Assembly (NCBI RefSeq): GCF_014133895.1
Contig: NC_050732.1
Location: 186,001-250,000, forward strand
Direction of reading: 5' to 3'
Source: Torulaspora globosa
Taxonomy: Eukaryota > Ascomycota > Saccharomycetes > Saccharomycetales > Saccharomycetaceae
Length of the DNA stretch: 64,000 nucleotides
Shown here: one piece after another, positions 57,841 through 64,000 of the stretch
Layout: each line of letters opens with the position of its first letter
How positions within the stretch are numbered: the first letter of the stretch is position 1
Notes under the pieces: model-generated
The model's database searches: none
Told to the model about the DNA's origin: nothing
What the model saw: the letters and a program-made list of their open reading frames with translations, nothing else
Made by a program: the position numbers and the translations under genes

Positions 57841-59178
57841 TCACCGAGGCAGTGCTCTTGATCTTTTCGTGGAACCTCGATTTGCATTCAGGAAGTGTTT
57901 TATACTGACCCTTATGTAAACCGAGGCCAAATAGATGCAAATAAGAATTGTGAAGAAAAATGCAAACGTCTGGACGAAACTACCGTGCCGTCCCGGTTTT
58001 ACAGAAGCCTTTTCCTTAGTTTGATATAGTGGTCTAGATTTCGCCATCTTCCATCTTTGGAAGTCATCTTTCTCCATTACTATCTTATCGTTAAATTCCT
58101 GGAGAAAATAAAGCTCTATTTCTCTCAAGAAGTCTTTTGACAGGCCATCCTTGCCTTTCAAATGATATTCGTTAGTTTCTATTCCGAGTATATCGACTGT
58201 TTGCGATAGCTCACCAGTGGAAGCACTGATTCCAATATATCGTTGATTGCTCTCAATGTTTCTTGGAAGCACGGTCGGAAGATGCGTATGCACAAGCTCT
58301 ATCCAGTAATTTCCCTCTCTGGTATATTGGATGTCAATCTTCAAGAAGTTCTCGCTTTCAATGTATATTAGCCGCAGCTGGACAGTTTCACCGGTCATAA
58401 TGGATTTCTTCAGACGTATTTTGTTTTGATTGATCTTGATTGCGGTAGTCTTCGCCCCGTCGCTATCTGCATCGTAGGCTTGCGTGCTTGGAGAAGTATT
58501 CAATATGATGTCTAGGAACGGAATCGGAGTTCCCGCTTTCCCATCGTTCTTATAGGTGTCGATGATCAGTGCCAAACCTGGAAGGTTCTTCGGTAGACCC
58601 ATCATTTGTGTATCTCCAGCGACAATCCCACCAGAGTTTATTTCATACTGTCTTCTGGCATAAGATGACGCCAGATCTTGCAGCAAGAAATCCTTCTCCG
58701 GTGTGATGACAATAGCCATCCCATCTCCCATTAACCGAGATCGCATATTCCCTGCCTTTGGCGATATTCTGAACTTCACCACCGTCTCGAAGTTGTCAAT
58801 CGTATTGTCCCCCAAACCATTCGATAGGATCAAGCCATGATGCCCACTGGAACCGGCCCTCGTAAGCCTTATGAACTCGTTGTTTCGTATCTCGGTTCCT
58901 CCTCCGACATACCAGAAGTTGCTAACCTTGTCTAAGAAGGGGATCGACAGGCTAGCATCCTGGTTCGGTACTCTTTGGATTTGCGATCTTCTTATGATCA
59001 GTCTGGACCCAGAGTCGCTGTCGACAAAATGCTCACTGCTGATTCGAAATACAGCAAAGACGGCAGCGATTGTGATGGCCACCACCAATTTCCGGAACCA
59101 GGGCCCCCGCATCAGCTCCCTCTCACTTTGTCCTAGCACAACTACGGTCGATCGAGTGATAACTTTCAAGCAGCGCAT
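57841..59178 (-). CDS. UIP5: Uip5, legume-type lectin-like membrane protein
   Basis: 445 residues. An N-terminal hydrophobic segment (LVVAITIAAVFAVFRIS, about 30-46), an L-type lectin-like luminal domain (about 75-335, with FWYVGGGTEIRNNEFIRLT, GMAIVI, GLALIIDTYKND) and a C-terminal transmembrane segment (AFFFTILICIYLASVYI). Uip5 of S. cerevisiae was found as a Ulp1-interacting protein of the ER/nuclear envelope. A start at the internal ATG (residue 23, MRGPWFRK) is also plausible. Confidence 0.9.
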   Translation of the reverse strand: MRCLKVITRSTVVVLGQSERELMRGPWFRKLVVAITIAAVFAVFRISSEHFVDSDSGSRLIIRRSQIQRVPNQDASLSIPFLDKVSNFWYVGGGTEIRNNEFIRLTRAGSSGHHGLILSNGLGDNTIDNFETVVKFRISPKAGNMRSRLMGDGMAIVITPEKDFLLQDLASSYARRQYEINSGGIVAGDTQMMGLPKNLPGLALIIDTYKNDGKAGTPIPFLDIILNTSPSTQAYDADSDGAKTTAIKINQNKIRLKKSIMTGETVQLRLIYIESENFLKIDIQYTREGNYWIELVHTHLPTVLPRNIESNQRYIGISASTGELSQTVDILGIETNEYHLKGKDGLSKDFLREIELYFLQEFNDKIVMEKDDFQRWKMAKSRPLYQTKEKASVKPGRHGSFVQTFAFFFTILICIYLASVYIRVSIKHFLNANRGSTKRSRALPR

Positions 59179-59529
59179 CTATGAACAAGGTGATAAAAGC
59201 CAAGCTTTGCTGGTAGGTTGCCAATTGGCCGCAATTGCAGTCGATGCGAGCTGGCAAGCCATGTCAGCACCGGCCTATTTTGCACAAGAGGTCCACTCAA
59301 GCCGACCGATCTTCTTGCCGGATCTCAGCCTAGTAAAGCAGTGAATCGAAGTCAAACTGATGAGAACGCAAGAATTAGCTGCTCGTTGCAACTTATTGCG
59401 AGATTATGGCCATTTCTAATCAATATCCGAGGGTTTAGATATGACCGTTTTTTAAGCATATAAAGTGAAAAGTTCACCAAACTCGAAGTGATAGAGGTGT
59501 CGTCTGCAAAACGAAGCCATTGAGTCAAG

Positions 59530-60348
59530 ATGGGTAAGGTTCCAACTCCTAGATGCATCATTGTGAGACATGGTCAAACCGAATGGTCAAAATCTGGTCA
59601 GTATACAGGTTTAACGGATCTGCCATTGACGGAATATGGTGTAGGTCAGATGCGTAGGACTGCTGCTTCCATCTTTTCGAACAAGTTCATCGATCCAGAT
59701 ACCATCACGTATGTGTTCACTTCTCCTAGAACGAGGGCTAGGCAGACGGTGGATTTGATGTTGGAGCCGTTGACAGAGGAACAGAGATCGAGAATCCGCA
59801 TTGTGGTGGATGAAGATCTCAGGGAATGGGAGTACGGTGATTACGAGGGACTTCTCACCCATGAGATTGTTGCACTCAGAAAATCTAGAGGGTTGGACCA
59901 AGAACGTCCCTGGAATATCTGGAGAGACGGTTGCGAAAACGGTGAGACTACACAACAGATTGGTCTGAGATTGTCCAGAGCACTTGCCAGGATTCAGAAT
60001 CTGCACAGGGAGCATCAGGCGAAGGGTATTGCGTGCGATATCATGGTTTTCGCCCATGGACACGCTCTGCGTTACTTTGCTGGCTTGTGGTTTATGCCGT
60101 GCGCAGAGAAGGCCTGTGAGACTGCCGAGGAACGGGCTCAACCCAAGACCTATCACGATGCAACTGTTCCTTACGTTGCTCTGAACAAGTACAAGTACCT
60201 GGATTATAACCCGAACTTTCTCTTGGATGCCGGTGGTATTGGTGTGCTATCGTACTCGCATCACAACATCGATGAGCCAGCTCTTGCCCTAGCAGGCGCA
60301 TTCGTGTCTCCACCAGAGGAGGAATCTCAACATGGCGACGTTAAATAG
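59530..60348 (+). CDS. SHB17: Sedoheptulose-1,7-bisphosphatase Shb17
   Basis: 272 residues of the histidine phosphatase superfamily. The phosphoacceptor motif VRHGQTEW (His14) is at the start, FTSPRTRARQT follows, and the second catalytic His lies in FAHGHALRYFAG. Shb17 hydrolyses sedoheptulose-1,7-bisphosphate to feed riboneogenesis, acting with transaldolase and transketolase, and is thus linked to RPE1 nearby. Confidence 0.95.
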   Translation: MGKVPTPRCIIVRHGQTEWSKSGQYTGLTDLPLTEYGVGQMRRTAASIFSNKFIDPDTITYVFTSPRTRARQTVDLMLEPLTEEQRSRIRIVVDEDLREWEYGDYEGLLTHEIVALRKSRGLDQERPWNIWRDGCENGETTQQIGLRLSRALARIQNLHREHQAKGIACDIMVFAHGHALRYFAGLWFMPCAEKACETAEERAQPKTYHDATVPYVALNKYKYLDYNPNFLLDAGGIGVLSYSHHNIDEPALALAGAFVSPPEEESQHGDVK

Positions 60349-60546
60349 TTTATTTGTAGACTTGTCACGAACTGATCGAAAAGTGATGGGGGTATCTTTA
60401 GAGGGTATCTGAACTAAATACTGAAAACGAACGAATGAATCTCATGAAGTCAGCCCGGCTCCCGGCGTTAGCTAGTGTGGTGGAGAAGAGTCCAGGCCAT
60501 GACGACAAACGCATATGAAAACGAAGTCCCAGGGGAGATGAACTGT

Positions 60547-61638
60547 CTAATAAAAGACGAACGAAGCGGAACCGGAGGTCACGGAGACAGTACAACCATC
60601 AGAGCCGGAGCCGGTGTAGACGCCGTTCTCCAACTTACAGTCACCGTTGATCGAGGAGCCCTCGTTAGCGACAATCTTGATGTTGTAGTTAGGTGGGTTG
60701 CGGTTGTTTGGATTTGGAATGATCGACAAGTAAGTGATACCACCAGTGTAACCAGCGCCAAGAACCACAGGAGCCCAGTTACCGACGCCGGAACCAGGTT
60801 CGCCCCAGATACAGCCATCCTCGACAGAGACGCCTGCGTTGTTGACGTAGAATTGGGTAGAGGTCTTCTTACCTTGCCACTGGTAGTAGGAATCCTCCTT
60901 GACGACGGAGACCGGTTTCGAGCCCATGGCGTCGACCACGGTAGGCACCACCATGTTCTCGGAGCCAGGATAGTCGGTTCTGCACATACAGATCGACTGG
61001 GATTTTTTGTTGATCGCGGAGGCAGAGTTCTGATCCCATTCACACAGATACTGCGAGTTCGGGTTCGCACGGTACAGGAACCCGTTCTTACACTGCAGCC
61101 CGCCGACGGTTCTGCCGTCGGAAGGCTGTTCCGACGGCCATTGTGTCTTGGACATACCGGCCTGGCACGCGTACGAGCAGTAGAACCCCTCCTTACACGT
61201 AGAAGCGGTGTTGCCGTTGAGATCCATGATCGACGCCCAGCCGTCCAGCCCAACCCAGTCGAGCTTCACGACACCCTGACCGCTTGGGAACTGGCTACAG
61301 GGAATCACACCGTCCTGGAACTCCTGGTTAGGCCCCGAGAAGTCTGCAAGATCGCCATGAACACCGCCGGAGCCGCCGGACGAGGCTCCAGACGAGGCTC
61401 CAGACGAAGCGGCCGACGAAGCGGCCGCCGACGACGAAGTCGTCGTCGCAGCACCGGTAGCAGCGGGCCCGCTGCTCAACGTACTCTGCACGGCCGGATG
61501 CGACGCCTCACCGCCCGTCTGGTCCACGTATCTGGTCACGACGACCACCTCTCTCTTCTCATTGTGACGGTCCTTGTGGTGCACGGCTGGCGCGCCCAAC
61601 ACGCCCGATGACAGCAGCAACAAGCTCGATAATCTCAT
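60547..61638 (-). CDS. UTH1: SUN-family cell-wall glucanase-like protein (Uth1/Nca3)
   Basis: 363 residues with a signal peptide ([16 protein letters not shown]), a Kex2-type KR at 28-29, a Ser/Ala/Gly-rich linker (about 55-98) and a C-terminal SUN domain with the Cys pattern ([55 protein letters not shown]). Uth1 is a wall protein linked to ageing, oxidative stress and autophagy; Nca3 is its ohnolog on chromosome X, and this single gene represents both. The frame antisense to it is long (378 codons) only because the gene is GC-rich. Confidence 0.93.
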   Translation of the reverse strand: MRLSSLLLLSSGVLGAPAVHHKDRHNEKREVVVVTRYVDQTGGEASHPAVQSTLSSGPAATGAATTTSSSAAASSAASSGASSGASSGGSGGVHGDLADFSGPNQEFQDGVIPCSQFPSGQGVVKLDWVGLDGWASIMDLNGNTASTCKEGFYCSYACQAGMSKTQWPSEQPSDGRTVGGLQCKNGFLYRANPNSQYLCEWDQNSASAINKKSQSICMCRTDYPGSENMVVPTVVDAMGSKPVSVVKEDSYYQWQGKKTSTQFYVNNAGVSVEDGCIWGEPGSGVGNWAPVVLGAGYTGGITYLSIIPNPNNRNPPNYNIKIVANEGSSINGDCKLENGVYTGSGSDGCTVSVTSGSASFVFY

Positions 61639-62198
61639 CTTTCACACCAGAGACACAGCTAAGCAAATAAGGAGAGACTAAAAGTTGGAATACTGGATCG
61701 CACAGCTAATAAATGAAAGAAAGCACAGTCGATTGCAAAATAAAACAAATGAGCGAAACCGATCGAAAGTGCGGTACCAACAATAGTTAGATCAATAAAT
61801 AGACTCTTTTATGGAAAAACAATCAAAGGTCAACCGATCTCAAACAAACACGAAATTGAAACTTCCCCCCAAGGAGCGAATCTGATAAAAGATCATACTA
61901 ACTTAGAACTCTGTTTTTCCCAGAGTGAAAAACTCGATACAACGCTGACACCGCTCTGAAACAGCCAGAAACGAAGCGAAAAGGACGCTGTTTATCTATT
62001 ACTCTTTTCAGAAACAGGCCGTGGATCATCCTGGACGGCCATCTCGTCGAGCGAGAAGCGCGGGGCCGCAGCAGAGGTTGCTGGTGTAGCAGAGGTTGCT
62101 GGTGTACCAAATTGAATGTGCCATCTTGTTGTTCTTCCGGATCATCTTCAAAGCTCTCCATTATACCTGATAAATCGTTATTGTCCTCAGGATCATTT
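61639..62198. other. UTH1 promoter region and possible tail of the homing-endonuclease relic
   Basis: The first 250 bases are the UTH1 promoter. From about 61898 to 62260 the minus strand has an open acidic frame (ENENDPEDNNDLSG, then FEDDPEEQQDG) that may be the worn C-terminal part of the relic, but it has no recognisable match. Two perfect 18-base tandem copies lie at 62071-62106. Confidence 0.4.
62071..62106 (-). repeat. Tandem duplication of an 18-base unit
   Basis: The unit (GCAGAGGTTGCTGGTGTA) occurs twice end to end without mismatch, so it encodes a doubled LLHQQP in the open minus-strand frame. It looks like a recent slippage or duplication. Confidence 0.9.
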
Positions 62199-63099
62199 TC
62201 ATTTTCCGTCTTGGTAATCGGAATCAAATTCTTCAAAGTCTCTGTCAAACGTAGGGTCACGGAAATGGGTGGAGACAGTCGAACCAGGAGAACGACCTAT
62301 GAAGTTTATACCGTCTCTAATAGGCGGGTAGACAGTCGGAATTTTCACACGAATACACCCGTGTTGGATATTGCATGAGCCATTAGAATCTATTAACCCT
62401 GCGAGAAAAGCTTCACGCACCACTGTTTGTTCTGTTCGCATGAATAGAGGAACGCTTTTTGGGCCATTTTTTCTTCCATTTCCCCAGAATCTTAATCCTT
62501 CCAGAACCTTAACTAGCGGGTTATTTGCGTTCCGTATCGTGCCATTATAGGTCTGAAGGTATCCTATTGCTTCAAAGCCCTTCACAAGCTTGATTCTGAG
62601 ACTCATACCCCAAAGTTCTGCATTCTCCCGAAGTCTGGTGTTGACATCTTCATCTCCAGAGTGCAAAGCGAAGGCTGCTCCTTTTCACCAATCCAGAACC
62701 GTAAAAACCATGCTTCAAGCTGCCCTGCAGTGAAGCAGCCCGGCGGCGTTCTTTGTTAAAGCATTTCAAATCATCTGCCTCACATTGCCAATTGAAGCAT
62801 CTTCCCTCGCTCCGCAGTACCATTGGAATCGTCTCGATTTTTCCTTGATGGTCTTGATATTCGACCATCCGTTGTTTGATGATCAGTTGGATGAAACCTC
62901 CACGCCCTTTCTTGGCTATCTGGATCCTGTGTTTCGTCCTCAAAGTCAGTTGTTGTCTCTTGGAGGTCATTATGCCCCAGGATCTTGCAAGTGTGCGTAG
63001 TGGTTGGAGTTTTGTCGAAGTCTGACCAAATCATGGTAGCCTCCGCACATCAGACGTACGAACTTCATCGCCAACTTTGGTGCAAGCTAAGACACCCAT
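62199..63099 (-). pseudogene. Relic of an HO/VDE-type intein-derived homing endonuclease
   Basis: Three minus-strand pieces align in order to HO and the VMA1 intein endonuclease (VDE). From 63099: KVGDEV, then an in-frame TGA at 63033-63031, then LTLRTKHRIQI, EYQDHQGKIETIPM and GRCFNWQCEADDL (the Hedgehog/intein-like fold and DNA-recognition region). The frame shifts near 62685; the second part runs from FALHSGDEDVNTRLRENAELWG through NNPLVKVLEGLRF to the second LAGLIDADG helix FLAGLIDSNG (62408-62379) and VKIPTVYPPIRDGINFIGRS. The first LAGLIDADG helix is worn to HGFYGSGL and about 35 residues before it are missing. Both catalytic acids are gone (the second is Asp to Asn). The HO zinc-finger tail is not seen. 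So it is a nonsense-, deletion- and frameshift-bearing pseudogene. Confidence 0.8.
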
Positions 63100-63521
63100 G
63101 ACTCTTTACCCGAACATGCTCAACTGACAAGCTTTAGACTTGCATTTCAATCACCTCGGCGGCAGCGCGAGTGCGCTGACAGCGCACTCGCTGGTGGCGG
63201 CTAAGGCCGCCCTGCTGGTGGTCGGGCACGGGCTGACTTTGGCGCGCTGCTGGCGGCGCTGGCGACGCAGTCGTCGTGCAAGAAACCGAGGAGATACAAG
63301 CTACGTCTCGTTTTATCAGCAGCCGCACCGGAATGCGGCACTGCGGTAAGCCGCCTGCTTCTACGCGGGCAGCTTTCTTCGAGCAGCAGGAACTTCTCGC
63401 TCAGCTAGTGTAGGTTAGATAGTTGTGTGTATAGGATTATCAAGTGTCGCGTAGTAGCAGGTAAAAAAAGAGCGGTGCACGTCAAGACTGAGTACAGGAG
63501 GTTGTGAGAGAGAGAGCTAAG
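63100..63521. other. ASF1 promoter with GC-rich hairpins
   Basis: The region from about 63155 to 63355 is strongly GC-rich and holds several short perfect inverted repeats, listed separately. Two ACGCG-type (MCB-like) motifs at 63363-63369 and 63447-63452 fit the G1/S expression known for ASF1. No gene is recognised. Confidence 0.5.
63167..63191. repeat. Perfect 12-base inverted repeat with one-base centre
   Basis: Arms GCGAGTGCGCTG and CAGCGCACTCGC flank a single A at 63179. A second hairpin, GGCGGC/GCCGCC with a 4-base loop, lies at 63196-63211, and a third, GCCGCA/TGCGGC, near 63322-63340. Confidence 0.85.
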
Positions 63522-64000
63522 ATGTCGATTGTGTCGCTGCTTGGTATCAAGGTGCTTAACAATCCCGCGAATTTTTCGGATCCGTATGAGTTTGAAATAA
63601 CGTTTGAGTGTCTGGAGCCGTTGAAGCATGATTTGGAGTGGAAGTTGACATACGTGGGGTCTTCGAGGTCGCTGGAGCACGACCAGGAGTTGGACTCGAT
63701 CCTGGTGGGGCCAGTGCCCGTTGGGGTGAATAAGTTTGTCTTTACGGCGGATCCGCCGTCAGCAGAGCTGATCCCGGCGAGCGAGCTGGTCAGCGTGACG
63801 GTGATCCTGCTCAGTTGCTCATACGATGGCAGAGAGTTTGTGAGAGTCGGCTACTATGTGAACAACGAGTACGACAGCGAGGAGCTGAGGGAGAATCCTC
63901 CGGCGAAGGTCCAGGTGCAGCATGTGGTGAGGAACATCCTGGCTGAGAAGCCTAGAGTAACGAGGTTCAACATTGTGTGGGACAACGAGAACGAGGGCGA
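63522..64000 (+). CDS. ASF1: Histone H3-H4 chaperone Asf1 (C-terminus cut by window edge)
   Basis: From the ATG at 63522, 159 full codons are present and the frame is open at the window end. The conserved immunoglobulin-like core is complete: [67 protein letters not shown] and [14 protein letters not shown]. Asf1 delivers H3-H4 dimers to CAF-1 and HIR. The acidic tail typical of yeast Asf1 begins at the edge (DNENEG). Position next to UTH1/NCA3 is as on S. cerevisiae chromosome X. Confidence 0.96.
   Translation, partial: MSIVSLLGIKVLNNPANFSDPYEFEITFECLEPLKHDLEWKLTYVGSSRSLEHDQELDSILVGPVPVGVNKFVFTADPPSAELIPASELVSVTVILLSCSYDGREFVRVGYYVNNEYDSEELRENPPAKVQVQHVVRNILAEKPRVTRFNIVWDNENEG

Noticed and set aside
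60475..61611. 378-codon plus-strand frame opposite UTH1
   Set aside because: It is antisense to a clear SUN-family gene. GC-rich codons leave few stops on the opposite strand and the product resembles no family.
61897..61903. Branch-site TACTAAC on the plus strand near UTH1
   Set aside because: No GTATGT donor upstream and no plus-strand gene downstream within intron range.

Overview
This is nuclear DNA of a budding yeast of the family Saccharomycetaceae. The genes are densely packed and almost all lack introns. The one clear intron, in RPS21, has textbook yeast splice signals (GTATGT, TACTAAC, CAG). Almost every gene matches one from Saccharomyces cerevisiae, and the order is diagnostic: it interleaves the S. 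cerevisiae chromosome X block from GLG2/TIF2 to ASF1 with the chromosome XI block from UTP30/TIF1 to UTH1. Each ohnolog pair (TIF1/TIF2, GLG1/GLG2, RPS21A/B, LCB3/YSR3, MRS3/MRS4, UTH1/NCA3) is present once. This is the arrangement expected of a lineage that split off before the whole-genome duplication (the Zygosaccharomyces/Torulaspora or Lachancea/Kluyveromyces groups). I cannot name the species from the sequence alone.

Layout. 1-8 kb, all minus strand: UTP30 (cut by the window edge), eIF4A (TIF1), glycogenin (GLG1), RPS21, TRM2, RHO4. 8-20.3 kb: DYN1, the dynein heavy chain, plus strand. 20.6-28.3 kb: LCB3, a small mitochondrial-type protein, the MRS3/4 carrier, a TMEM184-type membrane protein and a GPI-PLD-like protein. 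28.4-46 kb, all minus strand: AIM23, URA2, TRK1, PBS2, the 52-residue MCO6, SPT10. 46-52.5 kb: NIT2 (frame broken by one base), TRM61, LSM1, FMP46, MTC1, ALB1, RPE1. 53-61.6 kb: NAP1, PET10, a YKR045C-like gene, PHO86, UIP5, SHB17, UTH1. 62.2-63.1 kb: the dead remains of an HO/VDE-type homing endonuclease. 63.5 kb to the end: ASF1, cut by the window edge.

This is chromosomal housekeeping sequence, not an operon system. Several groups share themes: translation and ribosome assembly (UTP30, eIF4A, RPS21, TRM2, TRM61, ALB1, AIM23), sphingolipid, lipid and wall functions (LCB3, PET10, UTH1), osmotic and ion homeostasis (PBS2, TRK1), chromatin (SPT10, NAP1, ASF1) and metabolism (URA2, RPE1, SHB17, NIT2). 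RPE1 and SHB17 both serve the pentose-phosphate/riboneogenesis route. Regulatory motifs can be read in several promoters: PAC/RRPE at UTP30, ALB1 and far upstream of URA2; a Rap1-like site at RPS21; two Aft1-like sites at MRS3/4; a Pho4 core at PHO86.

The least ordinary features are the homing-endonuclease relic between UTH1 and ASF1 with both catalytic acids lost, a cluster of GC-rich perfect hairpins next to it in the ASF1 promoter, the single-base frameshift in NIT2, and a candidate intron in the 5' leader of URA2. No tRNA, rRNA, LTR retrotransposon, centromere or CRISPR array was recognised.
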